A stretch of DNA of 64,000 nt from Marsupella aquatica (Eukaryota; Marchantiophyta), in contig OZ316891.1 in NCBI GenBank assembly GCA_973895155.1, positions 9,610,001-9,674,000 of the forward strand. The letters are read 5' to 3'. The notes beneath the pieces are model-generated. The model made no database searches. It was not told the origin of the DNA and saw only the letters and a program-made list of their open reading frames with translations. A program made the position numbers and the translations under genes. This document shows positions 47,087 through 61,223 of this stretch, in pieces (the stretch's first letter is position 1; every line of letters begins with the position of its first letter).

Positions 47087-50000
47087 ATGCCTCCTTCCAA
47101 TGACTTACCTGGAGATAGCCCACCCTGCGAAGGTGACGATCCGGAAGGCTCGCAGACTCTGGAAGAATGGATGGACCCATCGTCTATCAAATTCACCCAG
47201 TCTACCATCAGCGAGATCTTCTCTAAGAAGCCGCTGCAGTCACGGAAAGCCGACGATCCCTCCAGCCGCAGTGGCGGAACCTACGCTGCAGCACTCAAGG
47301 CAGCCCCGGCTCAGTCTCTGGTAGACACGTTGCTACAATTGAAGACAGGATCCGTGACTGTAGAAGACATTCCGAGGATTCGCGTCTGTAAGCATGATGG
47401 TCAATTTTACTCCCTTGACAACAGACGCCTCTGGGTTTTCAAACAGTTTGGCAAGCCCATACCGGTCCAAATGGAGCAGCCATCAAAGGAGTTCTTTCAG
47501 AAATTGACGCGAGAAGGAGATGGAGATTCTGTTCGTTTCTTGGGTCCGCAAGACAAAGAGTCCGGGAAGGACAGCGACTCTTTCCTGGGCATTGTACTGA
47601 AGTGGTCTGTGGAGGACATCATGAATGAGAGAATGTATGTCAACAAGGTGAGCCTTCAGTGTTTCCAAATCACCAGGTTGTACCATATCAAGCATTGTGG
47701 TGTTCTCCTGGTCAATCTCAGCCATTTTCAGTCTTCACTACTGTAGTTGATGTTTTGGCATGCAGCTGTGTTTCAAAGCCTCATGACTGGTCGTTGTTTT
47801 CCAGGTGTATCCTATTCCACTCAGATTCCCCAATAAACAGGCCTATTACAAAGCATTCCATATGCCTACCTTGGAGAATACTCGCAGTCAAGTCCAACAT
47901 AGCCTGGAAGTTATTGGTTCGGCTCCCTACATACCACTAAACTCTGTCGAGGAGCTCGGAACTCGCGATCCTAAGAAGAAAAATCACCTCAGGAATTTGA
48001 AACTCACGACTCTCGTGGGAAGTAACTTTGTTGAAAGAAACGCAAAGGATGCCCCTTGGAGGCCCAAACCGACGGACCTTTTAATCCTTTGTACATTGAT
48101 TCCACAGGACTTCGAAGATTTGTGGAGGACTGGAGAACACTATACTTTGGCGGAAATCCGTTCTGCAGATGATTCAAATACCTCGGATGACTTTCTCTTT
48201 ATCAAGGTCGTAGCTTATCTGCCAGAAGAGTGCCCAGAGTACCTTGAAATTCTTGAGGGCAAGAGAAGTTGGTTCGCTGTCTCTCTCGGCAATCTGGCAA
48301 CAGCCATGAGAATATGGGACGCATTGAACCCGGATCCCAATATGCTCGAGTTTGAGGGGACGAGGAGAATACGCGATGGACTAAATCAAGATCCTACATT
48401 GCCGAAGTGTCCACGACAACTTGTGGAAGAAACTTTGTACTCGGAAAATTCGCAGGTAAGATTCTGTTAGTTCGTTACGGGAGGAATTGAAATTCAAGTA
48501 CTGCAAGTTCAACAGAGAACAGGAGGATTGAACTCCTTGGAAAACAATGGATCTTATGATCTGTTTCTCTATTTCCAAAATGACGAGAGGAGAGAGGAGC
48601 GCGAGAGAAGGTTGACACATATTAATAGTTTGGCATATAAAATTGGCAATGAAAGACTTAAGCTGTACCGTCCTGTCCACAAGTGGAAAACTATGGATGG
48701 GAAGCCTTTGTTAATTTTCACTTTGGATGGTTCCAATGAAACTGAGCTCTCACATTTTTATGAACGTTTGCAGGCATGCTCAATCCCAGAAAGTGATCAT
48801 GACATGGACCATGATTTAGAGAATCTTGTGGAAAAGTACTGCAACTTTCGCCAGCTCAATGAGTCACAAACAGATGCTGTTAGGTGTACAGTGATGGAGC
48901 TTCTATTAGAAAAAGGTTTCCGGGTGAGACTAGTTCAAGGACCTCCTGGGACAGGCAAAACCAGTACAGTGGTGACCTTGTTGTCAATCGTTAGTTGCTT
49001 GATGGAGCGGACCCTGGTTTGTGCCCCAACGAACCGTGCAGTTTCTGAGGTTGCCCAGAGGTTTTTGCAACTTTTACAATCCAGCCTGCTGGATGCTTGC
49101 CAGTTTTCTGATTTCACATGTCCTGCTTCAATCGGGATGAGATTTTGCAGACCATTGCAAATGGGTGACGTGTTGATGGTCGGTAACGAGGATAGACTGG
49201 AAACGGATACGATCCTGGGTAAGATATTTCTCCCTCACAGGGTAGAACGACTACTGAAGGCTCTTGCTCCTCACTCTGGCTGGAGACACACCGCCCAACA
49301 AGTTGTTAACTTTTTGGCAGATACAGACAGCGAATATAAAATGTATGTGGAACTTTGGAAGGAGAACAGGCAAAGGGAAGCAGGCCTGAAAGAGCAAGGC
49401 GAGGCACCCGTCAACGACCAAGGAGAAATACACCTACTCGGATTTCTGCAATTTATAAGGAAAAGATTGAACCTTATTGGGCCGGACATGATCAGGAATG
49501 GTCATGTTATGTGCGAAGATCTTCCTAGCAAAAGGCTCAGTGACCTGCCAAGGAAAAGGATTCACCATTCATGTATTCTGTTTGATACACTTATCAAGGC
49601 ACTGGCAGATGAAAGTCTCACAGACTCAGGAGTAAGAGACTGTTTTAGTGGCGCTTGCGAATATCAAAATATCTACAATGGAAACGTTTGCCCGGAATTT
49701 TGTTCTGCTAGGCAGAAACTTCTCAAGTTAATGAGCACTCATCCTGGATACGTTCTCAAGGGCTACGACTTAGTTCCAATGGCTGCGCAGGTGGAACACA
49801 ATTGCGTCACAGATGCGTGCTTAGTTTTCAGCACCACCTCTTCAGCAGGACGGCGGTGTGTAAAGCAATCGGGCCTCTTTCAATATGCAGTCATAGATGA
49901 GGCCGCACAGCTTGTAGAAGCTGAGACGGCGATTGTGACACAGTTGCCAGGAATCGAGCGGGCACTCTTGGTGGGCGATCCTCAACAGCTCCAGGCTTTA

Positions 50001-53000
50001 GTTACCAGTAAGGTTGGTTTACTGTTTTGCTAATTAGAATGAATTACAACTAGACCTGCATACATATTATCTCTTTGCACTGACGAAAGGAACTGAACCG
50101 ATGCCATCAGTAGTCTCTTGAAGGGACTTGTCCTAAGTTATTTCGTCTGCGGGATGGCCGTCCACCTCGTTGTTGTGTTTCATGTTAAGCTCTAGAATAT
50201 GGAGACAGTAAAGCTTCGCACTTCCCAATGCTAAGGAAGGTCACTTGTTAATTTGAGCAGCAAACAGTCATCTTTCACAGAATGTTCATTTCCTCCAGAT
50301 AAGGTTTGTGCGGCATTATGCGCATTCAGAAGTCGTTTGTGCGTACTTTGAGCTTCTGTAGTGTCGGCTGTGCTTTTGACAGATTGCCGAGGACAGTGGA
50401 TATGGCAGAAGCCTGTTTGAGAGACTTCAGACTTTAGGTCATCCCTGCCATATGTTAAATGTACAGTACCGAATGCATCCTGCAATCAATAAGTTTCCGA
50501 ACGAGCAATTTTACCATGGGGGTGTCAATGATGGGTCCAACGTTCTTTCGGAAAAATATAGGAAGTCCTACCAAGACTGGTTTGGGCCCTATGCTTTTAT
50601 AGATGTCACAGATGGGATCGAGGAAAGAGAGGAGAAAGAGACCAGCTGGAGAAATCCAGTGGAAGCTGAAGTTGTGCAGTACCTCATTACCAAGATTCGA
50701 GGAGGTGATTGCTACAACTGCGTTCTGGATTAAATTGTTTTCATATACATAAAATGCTACTTGCGGTTCTCTATTCTGCAAATGCTTATGTAATAGGGCG
50801 GTACGATTCCCTGCACGCAACCAAGACAGAATTCTTACGTAGAGATGTTCTACTTACTCACCGTCTCTTGTTTTTTCCCAGTTGCTGCAGAGATTTCTGA
50901 GAGTCTCGATGTGGGAGTAATCGCTCCATACAAAAGCCAGGTGGAGTTGATTAGGAAGCGCCAGTGCAGTAACAATACGATTTTGCCCTGTGGTGCCTGT
51001 GTTCAAGTCGATGTGAAAACAGTGGATGGCTTCCAGGGAGGAGAAAAAGATGTTATTCTGTTTTCAGCTGTGCGGTCTAATGCGGGGGGCCATATTGGAT
51101 TCGTCGGCAATGCCCGAAGATTGAATGTCGCATTGACGCGTGGAAGGTGTTTTGCTCTTATCTCGCACCATTTAGATATCCTTATTGTCAAACAATCCTC
51201 CAATTAAGATTCATTTGCGCTGAATTTGCTCGACTTTCTCAGCACTTTCTCAAAACTTCCTGCCCGATCTCCATGCTCTCACATCGAGCTACAATTCTGT
51301 GGTAGTTCAGATTATATATCCATTAGAGGTCGAAGTACGCAATCCGTTTATTTCACTGAGACACAGGAATGAAAATTTTCCTAGTGAAGGAAGTCGAGTT
51401 GTTGGGATACTTTTCCAATACCATATACACGTTCGCTAGCGTACGCTTGGTAATGTGGGACTTGCTGTGCTTGACAGGTATTGTGTTTGGATCGTTGGTA
51501 ATGCAAAAACCTTAGCTGCTCACGATGAAATGTGGAGGGCACTTATCGTGGATGCAAAGAATAGGAATTGCTACCGGAATGCTGGGAATGACCAGGGCCT
51601 GAAGAAGGCAATTGTTCGAGTGAAGAAGGAACTTGAGCAGTTTGCGAGTCTGCTGCACCATGATTCAATTCTTTTCAAAGATACCATTTGGAAGGTTTGG
51701 CGACTTCCTATCCTGGTTAATACTTCAGTGGACGAGAAGATACATCAACCATGTTGAATTGAATCCAAGTACATACTCTACCGTGTTAATCGAAGAATGG
51801 GTGTCGATTTTTCTACTTCCCTGTATTGGAGTAATAGAGTTTCGTCCTTTGAGCGTCCAATCATGGTTTGTCCTATTAGAGGCAGGAGGTGCGGATTTTG
51901 CCTAATTCACAGCCAACTATATTTAACTGTGTTTACATTGCAGATTGTATTCAGCAAGGAATTTAAGGACACTATAACAAAGATAAAGTCAACACAGAAT
52001 CGCCAGACGATCCTTAATACCATACTCAATCTTGCAAACGGGCGTCGATCACCCTACCCAACAAATTGCACTGTTGCGGCGGACCTATACAAGAAAATGA
52101 TACATGTCCAGCCCACTGCTGGCTTGACTCTAGTTTGGTCAATCGATGTAGAGAAGTTTGATCCAGTAAAGCAGGTGATCAGAATCTGGAATGTCGTGGA
52201 GTCGCATTACGTCCCAGGGCTCATCAGGCGTTTGGAAGCTGGGTTCTCCACATTCACAGGGCCGTACATAGAACGTTGCTCAACAGTGAATTTCTTAAAC
52301 AGGTAATCTTCATGAATCAATCCGTGGTCTTCTTTCCATTCAATCGATTTCTGTTTCTCCTAACTCAGTTCTTAAATCAAATTGATCCCAAATCTTACAG
52401 CAGGACCCTGGTTTCTTAACAGGACAAGAAAAGCGGTTGTACCTGCAGTTTGGAAGCGTGATGAATCATTCAAATGGCATGAAGCCTCAGTCGTTGCGAG
52501 GAAAGTAGCAGGAGCTGCTTCGCAAGAGAACGAATCAAGCCATCTGGAATCACGGTTGGAGAAGGCGACCGTGGATGAAAGCATATTGCTCATGAAATTT
52601 TACTCTTTGACATCTGGAATAGCCAGACAGTTACTAACAGCAGGAAATGGGTCGAAGATGGAGTTGCTCTTTGAGGTTAACGAGGAAGAGGCAGCCATTA
52701 TACAGTATCCTTTCAGCACATTCATCCTAGGGAGATCTGGAACTGGTAAAATCCCACTTCTGTTCAAATCTGAGGCATGTATACCCATTCGGTAAAGCTC
52801 TCTTTCAGAACCTCGGCATGTCTATGGCTGACAAATATTCTTAAATGATTTCAGGTAAAACTACAGTGATCACAACAAGGCTTCTGAAAATGGAGCAGCA
52901 ATACAGATTAGCTGTCAATGGCTTCGCTGATGAGGATGGTATGGATGCAAAAAGGGTGATCACTTCCCAGGCCAGTGGAACTGTGTCCCAATCTTCGGGG

Positions 53001-56000
53001 ACAGACTATTTGAGACAGGTTATGGTTACCCTGAGCCCCAAATTGTGCGCGGCAATCAAGCATCACATTGCTAAAACTTCCAGGTGCAACATACTTTGCG
53101 CATCATCTCACCTATCCGTATGTGCTCTCCTGGTCCTGAAGTGGGTATAAAGATGCAATACGTCGTATGTGACATTTGTATGACTGATGAGGGACAACAC
53201 TCTTCGATAGCTATAGAAGTGTAGTGATTCTTGTGCTTCTTCCTGTTATGAATTGCCCTGTGAGTTTTCTGCCCATTGTCGGACTTATTTCTCTGAAATG
53301 TCGATGCATCCCTGTGACCTTATGCAAACCATATATATGTCCACCGTTGTCCACATTTGGTTTACCAAATTGTGACATTGTCGTGGTTGTGGAATCACAA
53401 TTGTGGTTCCACAACCATTTAACTGGCCTCATTTAGTCATAAGTACGACCTGGCCTACCGGCGACGAGTTTAGCTTGCTTATTTATTTTATATGTTGTGC
53501 CAGAACCATGCTAGCTGAAGACTCAGCAACAATTACGGATCAAAATGATCAGGAAGAGGACATGATGCTTGACGAGGAAGAAGAAATAAAGTTGATGGGA
53601 GGGATTCCAGACACATTAGTCAATATATCTCCCACTTCTTTTCCTCTCGTCATAACTTTTCGCAAGTTCCTTGCAATGGTAGATGGGAGTGTATCTTGCC
53701 CTTTTTTTGAGCAAGAAGACAGTCAGTTTTGTAGCCCTCCTGGCAAAGCTAGGTTGGAAGATTCTGGAAGCGCTTTTTCAGATGCAGAAGAGGAACATGA
53801 GTCTGACGGCTTCAGCGAAATTGACCAAGAGGAAGGCAAAGAGGAGTTCAAATGTCATGATGAAGACGAAGACGAGGATTCTGATGATTTCTCATCGGAC
53901 GAAGATCTAGCCGCCGAGGAGGGAGATCCAATGCCTGAAAAGTCTGGAAGGAAACAGTCGGAAAGCACTCGAAAGGTGAAAAAAAGAATGACAGAAGTGA
54001 CATTTGAGCACTTCGTTTCCTTCTATTGGCCGCATTTTAATCAGGACCTTATTAAACAGTTTGATCCATCGGTAGTGTTCACCGAAATTATATCCTTTAT
54101 TAAAGGCAGTTTGGAAACTTTGCGTACTGAGAACGGAAGATTGACGAGGGAGCAATATTTGTCATTGGTTGTGAAAAGAACTTCTACCTTTGATGAGCGA
54201 CAAAGAACTTCCATCTACCGCATTTTCCAGTTGTATGAAAGGCACAAGGCAAGTAGGAGGGAATATGATATTGCAGACTATTGCAGTCATTTGTATGCAC
54301 AGATGAGACTTGGAAATTATGTGGGTCTGAAGTTCCACTATGTCTACGTGGATGAAGTCCAAGATCTGACAATGGCGCAGATTGCACTCTTCAAGTACGT
54401 CTGCTCCAACATAGAAGAGGGCTACGTATTCGCTGGGGATACAGCTCAAACAATTGCTAGAGGGGTGAGTTTCAGATTCCAAGAGATTCGTCATTTGTTC
54501 TACACAGAGTTTCTCGAGAGAGGGGACAGCTCTCTCGAAAGGAGATACAGGACAGGCCAGAGAGCGCTCGAAGACCACCAATTTGACAATCACGAAAAAT
54601 CGTCTGATGAGACAAATTCTAAGCGTGTAAAGGGCACATCAGAGAAAAGTACCCCTCACATGCCCGAGCTTCACCATTTGAGCCATAACTTTCGAACGCA
54701 TGTGGGGATTGTGAATATAGCCAACAGTATTGTGCAGTTATTGTACAACTTCTTCCCGAATACAATTGATAAATTAAATCCAGAGTCCAGCTTAATACAG
54801 GGCGAGACTCCTATCTTCCTTGAAAGAGAAGATAATCATGAGTTTGTGACAAGCCTGTTTGGACATGGTGGAGCTGCCGGCGGAGGGGGTTGTGATTTTG
54901 GTGCTGAGCAAGTCATTCTCGTACGAGACTTGGCGACAAAGCATTCTATCACGGAGAAGCTGGGTAAAAGAGGTCTTGTAATGAGCGTGCTTGAATGCAA
55001 GGGACTCGAATTTCAGGTATTAATCACTTGGATATATTTTGTCGTGAATAGCTGAAGTTCTAATCGAATTCTAGATTTTACTTGCATGCTCTTGACCCAA
55101 TGGAGTCCTCGAAGCATCATGCAGGCCTTGCTTTTGTTTTCATAAGTTAACATGTGCATTGGCAGGACGTTCTGCTGTACAACTTTTTTTCGGATTCTGC
55201 TTTCGGAAGGACTTGGAGGGTTATTTACGCATATATGGCTGAAAATTTATCGGAGGATCAGAACGGGAGGAGCATGTCTTTCCCAAAATTTGACGTCCAG
55301 AAACACAACTTGCTGATGAGTGAATTGAAGCAGCTCTATGTCGTTGTAACCCGTGCCAGGCAAAGGCTTTGGATATATGACGAATGTCCAGAACACCACA
55401 AGCCAATGCTGGACTTTTGGAATCAATCTGGATTGATTAAAGTGAAGCGTCTGGATGAAGACCTCATCCAAACAATCCATGGAAAAAGCACTCCAGAAGA
55501 CTGGAAGAGGAGGGGAATACAGGTAGTTTTCCACACTTGACCATTCCAACCTTCTGATGCTGAGAAGTTGCGAACACTGCTTTGTGGTAGCTACTTACAA
55601 TGCCCATGGTGATCGTAACGAACAAACGTCTAAAGCGGTTTGACCTTATTATTTTCCTTCTTAAATTGCTGGTCATATCTGGCATACATGTCAATTAGGC
55701 TACTACTCACATATGGATCTGATTCACAGCCAATCGAATGATTTGTGAGTGCACCTTCTTCCCTTTTTTAAGTTCTCCATTTGCACAGGCATTTAGAACA
55801 CCCACAAATGTGACAGGCACTGGCTCCACCCTCGCCGCTTTCATCAATTCAGATGCCTTTTGTCATTAATAACATTTCACACACCCTACAATCATGGCGG
55901 TCCAGGTAGCCGCATCCCTATCAGACATCTTGTTGAACACACTACGTGCATTCTCCGTGCCCCTACACTTAGGATACATATCAATACGGCTGCTCCGTAC

Positions 56001-59000
56001 ATAGAGATCTGGGTTCAAAGCCAGTTTCGTTGGTCAGTCTATGGATCCTCCTGCCTTCCTCGAGGCCTTGTAAACCACACGCCTTGAGCACCGGCACAAA
56101 GGTGAACTGTCTGGATTTCTCCCCTCTTGTTGCATCTGTTGAAAAAGCTCCCGGGGCTTCACGGCTGCCCATCTCTCACATATCAGGCCAACTATTTATT
56201 CCGGAATACAACCGGTACTTCTACAGTTCCTGGTGCCCTTGCAGCCAGCTACACTTTCACTCGTTAACGGTTTGAGTTGTCATGGACCCAAAGTGCTTCC
56301 CCTGCCTTCTTGTGTTTTAAGTTTGGATATCTCGCACTTGTCTACCCACCAGAAAGTCCGAAGCAAGCTCGGCGGTTGTTGAATTGTTATACGCTTTCTC
56401 CTTGGTGTTGATGGCAACCTCATGGTTCTGACTATACCGTTTTGAACATGCCTCATATTTAGTTGGTTCTTCCTTGTGCTGGTCCTGTTTCTGAACAGAT
56501 GTTCAACGACCATCACTATGATATGGCACAACTTAGCTTTGAAAGAGCCGGTGATTTGTATCGTGCCAACTGGGCTCAAGCTGCTGGCTTGCAGCAAGCT
56601 GGAGAACGACTCTTGGGCTCTGACACAAAAGCCGGTGCCCAGTTGTTCAGAGAAGCAGCGACGTTGTACCTATCACTAGGGAAAGGAGAGTCCGCGGGCA
56701 AATGTTATTTGAAAATTGGAGAGGATAAGAGGGCTGGTAATGTTACTAGATTATCTCTTGACTCTGCGGTCACCCACCATCGTATCTTTATCGGCTGATG
56801 GGAAATGTTGCCTTTTGTGAAGTCTGTGCAACTAGATATATTAGATCTAGTGTGATGCGTTGGCTTCTTTTCCCAACGACTGAACTTGGAATTTTGAATT
56901 GTTTATTTCATTGCATATTCTCTTTTTGTTGGAGCCTCCTGGGTCCTCCTTATATTTAAGAACACATTCCTGGAAATTTATTGGAAACTGTACAGCCGCC
57001 GATGACATTCAAAGCGTACACGGCTAAAATACAGGAAATGCCAATTTTGGAGCTGACCTTTTGTGCACTGTTCTCACTAAGCATCGCGACTGAATTATTG
57101 GGTTTATAGTTTTTGGATATGTTTGCCGAGAACTTACAGGGAATATTCAATTGTATCTGTGATAGGAATCGTCTTCCGAGACTCCTGCAAACCTCCTCTA
57201 TTTAAGGACGCAGGAGATTGTTTCATGGATGCAAAATGCTGGAAGGAAGCAGCCGAGGCATATAGCAAATCTTTCTGTGTTCGCCAATGCCTTCTGGCTT
57301 GCTTGAAAGGGAAACTTCTGGATCTAGGCGTTGATTTTCTTGGTGATTGGGAGAAACAGCTGAACAGCAGAAAACAGGAAGGGGGAGAGGATACCAGAAC
57401 CATGCAACCTGTCGACTGTGACGAGCTTGAACCACTGAAGGTAGACTACTTGAAGAAATGCGCTCTACACTATCATAAGCAGAGAAACGCCGAGTTGATG
57501 ATGAAATTTGTCAGACGCTTCCCAAGCGTTACCTCCCAGAAGGTATTTTTGAAACGGAGGGATTATTTTGACCAGCTCATAGAGGTGGAGGAGGGGGAGG
57601 GAAACTTCCTCAGGGCTGCAGACATGGCAGAGCAGAAGGGTGACTTGAAGCATGCTGTCAGGCTACTGGTACGAGGTGGCTGCCATAAACAAGCTGTGGG
57701 GAAATTATTAGATCGTGCTAGGTTTGAAATGCTATGGAGTGGTGGGAAACTAGGATGGCCTCTGATAGCAACAGCTGAGAGTCAGGATCTCCTGCAAAGG
57801 GTCCGAGATATAATTAGCAGTGGTCCTATTGATATCCAAAGCGATATTATGAAAGAACTTCAGCTTCTGCTTGATTCAAATAGTGGATTGCAACACTGGG
57901 AACAAGTGACAGCTTCGACCAACATTCGTATCCAACTGATTGCTGGTCGGCAAGCTATCGATGAACTCCACGTGCGGTCTACAGCAAAGAATACCAGCTT
58001 GTCTGCATTGGTTCCTGAATTCTTACGAATCTGGGATATGTGGAGTGAGAAGTTGATATCACTTATTCAGGCTATCGACAGAGCACAGAGGCGAAGAGAT
58101 ACAGTGGAGGATGAAATTTTCCTGCATAGTTCAAACACATACTTAGGCGTAGAGAAGCACACACAACCTCATTTGTTTCTTGTAGCTGACGTGTCTGCAT
58201 CATGGCTGAAGAATGGCCCAATAACTCGTCTGCCTAATCAGGGCCAGAGAGGGCAGGTGTCCTCATCACAATTGTTCTCCTTATCGGAGACCTTTTGGGC
58301 GACACAACTATGGCAGGTTGGTTTAGGAACAATGAAAGTGATCGAAGATGTGCTTTTCAACAGCAGTGATGCAAGCTTGACGATCACAGAAGCCGCAAGA
58401 TTTTCTAATGAGTTTTTCCAACCAAGAGTGGACCTGCTACACAAACTGTATTCGATTGCGAAAACTTTGGCAGACATCATGAGCAAGAATATCATCCAGG
58501 ACGAGTATCTGGATCTTCGAAACAGGTTGCAAAGGTATGGAGATATTATATATGACGCCTCCTTCCCTTACTGCTGCAGTAACAAGAGCTGGGAAAGTGT
58601 CTTAACTTTCCGACAAGAGGTAGGGGCAACCTATGACAGCATTGCTACCAGTTTAGTGGAACAAAGCCTAGGACAGATTTCTCAACCAGCCCTTCCTGAG
58701 ATAAGCTTTGAGACTGTCGGAAGGCTACAAATGCTATTACCTTTGTTGAGTAGACAGTGGATCAGAAAGTACGGTCCTGAAATACAGAAGAGATTAGGAC
58801 AATCCGACTGGTCGAACATGTGGGTGAAATCCCTCCGCATGTATAGCACTCCGTCCGAACACTCTTGGCAATCGCCTGAGAATGAATGTGCGAAATGGGT
58901 GGATACAACTGAAATTTTCTGCGGGTCCGTGCAGAATGTCTACAAGCGCAATAGGAATACGATCCGTCCCTTTATGTTCATGCAATTACTAGAGAGAGGT

Positions 59001-61223
59001 ATAGTTGTGGACTTGGCTTGCAACACTAACCTGCACAGTCTGGTCTTACCTCAAAGCTTGGTGATGGACCACATGACTGGTGACATGAACTTAAAGCTCT
59101 ATTCGGCTATTCTGAACGTGCCTTGCAAGTGCAAGGGGGACTGCTTCCGGTTCTCAACTATTCGATTCGTCTCAAGATTGATTCTGGACATGCTGAATTC
59201 TTCAAATTATCAGATCGAAAAGTGGTTTGATGAAACGGGAATTGATTGGAGGGAATCTCTCCCCAGTTTAATTTTGCGTATGTTGGTTTCGGTGTTGACG
59301 ATCTGCATCAACCTGAAGCCCACCGGCAAGAGCTTTGACAGAGACATTTGGAACCAAGCGATCACGACTTTGAGGACGGTGTTCAGGAATCAGAGTCCTT
59401 TACTAAGAGGCCTACCAACAAAGTTTTATTCGGAGCTCAAAAGGACTTTTACCAGTCCTAACAACCTACAGGACGACGATCTACGACTGACATTTAAGAG
59501 GGCAATGGCTGCAAGCAATGATCCCCTTCTTGTGTTGAAGCATGGTGGTTATAGAAAGAAGATAGCTAATTGGGCACACCGAAACAAAGTACGGTATATG
59601 ATCGTCACCCGGATACGTGAGAAAAGAATAGTATTTGGAACTGATTTTGAGTATAACAAGCAACCGGCTTGCGTGGCAAAACCCACAATTGAGAGTGAAG
59701 GAGCTATCCCTGCTGATTTGCCAAAGCTTGAACCTGTAGAATTCCATTCTGGCAAACAAACGGATGAGAATATCAGTACACTTCTTAGTGCTGGTCCTGG
59801 TGTTGTAGTCAGTGATAACGTAGATGGACAAGAAGAGTTGGCAGATGAAGAAAATCAATCTCCAGATGTATGGGTTGGTGATGACTCCACTAATGATCCA
59901 CGTGTCGATTCCCGAACAATCCCTCCAGGACATGTGAGTATTGGAGAAGGTCAGACACTGGCAATTTCCATTAAAGCTAGATTGCTGCAACTGTTGGAAG
60001 ACGCCCGACAAAGATTAAAGGAAGAGTTGTCAGCCACTGAAAAGTACCGGCGTGATACTCGGACAACGTTCTGCAAACTCAATATTCAAAGTAAGGTGTA
60101 CGTGGAGTTATTTCTTTCTGAGGCGTGCCCCCTGAAGGTACCCATTTTCTTGATCTATACCCGCATGTTTGGCGATCGGATGGGTCTGGTATATCTTGCT
60201 TCGGTCTTTTCTCCCTTGTATGTTCGTTGTCTGTCCATGTGGAGGCAGTGGTGTATTCTGGCGCAGCGTTAGTCGTGAACATACAACAGCCCCAGGTTTC
60301 GGATACTATCAATGGTTGACAAGGATAAGAGAGTCTTCCGCGGTTCGTTACAAATGTCTGTTGATCAGTTTGATTTGACCTGTCAGATGAGACAACTTAC
60401 AAACATTTGTGTCTTGTGGTTGGAAACACAGGCCACAACAGATGAGTGGCTTCAGGAACTGGAAACTGCTGTCCAGGCTTTGAAGGATGACGATAATTTT
60501 GATGAAATTGCGGATTCTCAAGATGCTTTGCAAAAGTCGGTGGTCATCTTAGATCCAAGGTAAGCCAGGGTTTTCCGGTTGGAGGAGCTAAGTTTTACGG
60601 TGTCGGTTTTTTTTAATCCCCGTCTTAATTTATTAACGATTGATGTTTAAGGTTAGCTACAATAGAGACAGCAAAGCACAGCTTACACCCCAGATGTCTT
60701 TCGTAGAGGAAAACTGGAAAGACAGAAATATAACAGAAAATTAAGATTTCAATTGATAGCAGTTTCGGGGGTCCTATCTCGAGTGTCCATCAGATGAATT
60801 CCTTGTGGAGTTCCTCACCATTTCTGTGCACTTGTTTCCTTTGGTTGTGAACGACTGCATCGATTTGAAGAGTCTAGGAAATACGGTATCTCCTGTAAAG
60901 TTGGTACAGGAACGGTTTTAGCAGGAAATCTCTTCTGTTAACTCGTGGGAACATGTCGATACAGGACGGAGGAGCACTTAGCCCAGGATTCTAAATCTCT
61001 GGAGGAGAAGCTTGCAGAGGTGCGGGGTCTGTTGGAGGCAGGAAAAGCACGATTCCAACAACAAATTCGTATGCTGGGTATTGGTTGTAAAGATCCTCAA
61101 CACGGTATCTTGAGGAATATAGTAGAAGGCGAAATCAGCACTCCTGCCGACAAAGAACCGGTAACTAAGTCGCAGAAGTCAAAGCACAAGCCGAAAAAGA
61201 AGAAAAGGAAGAATAAGAAATGA
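47087..61223 (+). CDS. giant dual SF1 helicase: ParB/Srx-like + UPF1-like + UvrD-like + TPR-like protein
   Basis: Fifteen exons: 47087-47647, 47805-48455, 48516-50012, 50383-50704, 50882-51146, 51478-51694, 51944-52302, 52423-52745, 52855-53083, 53504-55016, 55166-55522, 56499-56736, 57166-60137, 60387-60559, 60965-61223. They give 3,311 residues with every phase consistent. Residues ~35-122 form a ParB/sulfiredoxin-like module ('FYSLDNRRLWVFK'). Helicase 1 (UPF1/SEN1 type): Walker A 'GPPGTGKT' ~546, 'DEAA' 865, 'GDPQQL' ~891, 'YRMHP' 932, 'VDGFQGGEKD' ~1058, 'VALTRGR' ~1095. Helicase 2 (UvrD type): 'GRSGTGKTT' ~1394 split by an intron, 'DEVQD' 1758, 'GDTAQ' ~1786, 'VVVTRAR' ~2038. An acidic tract (~1568-1616) precedes helicase 2's middle. 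TPR-like repeats ~2100-2330; the tail is Lys-rich and NLS-like. Plants have related TRANK1-like helicase fusions; substrate unknown. Least certain: exon 14 start (60,369 is an alternative) and exon 13 acceptor. Confidence 0.88.
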
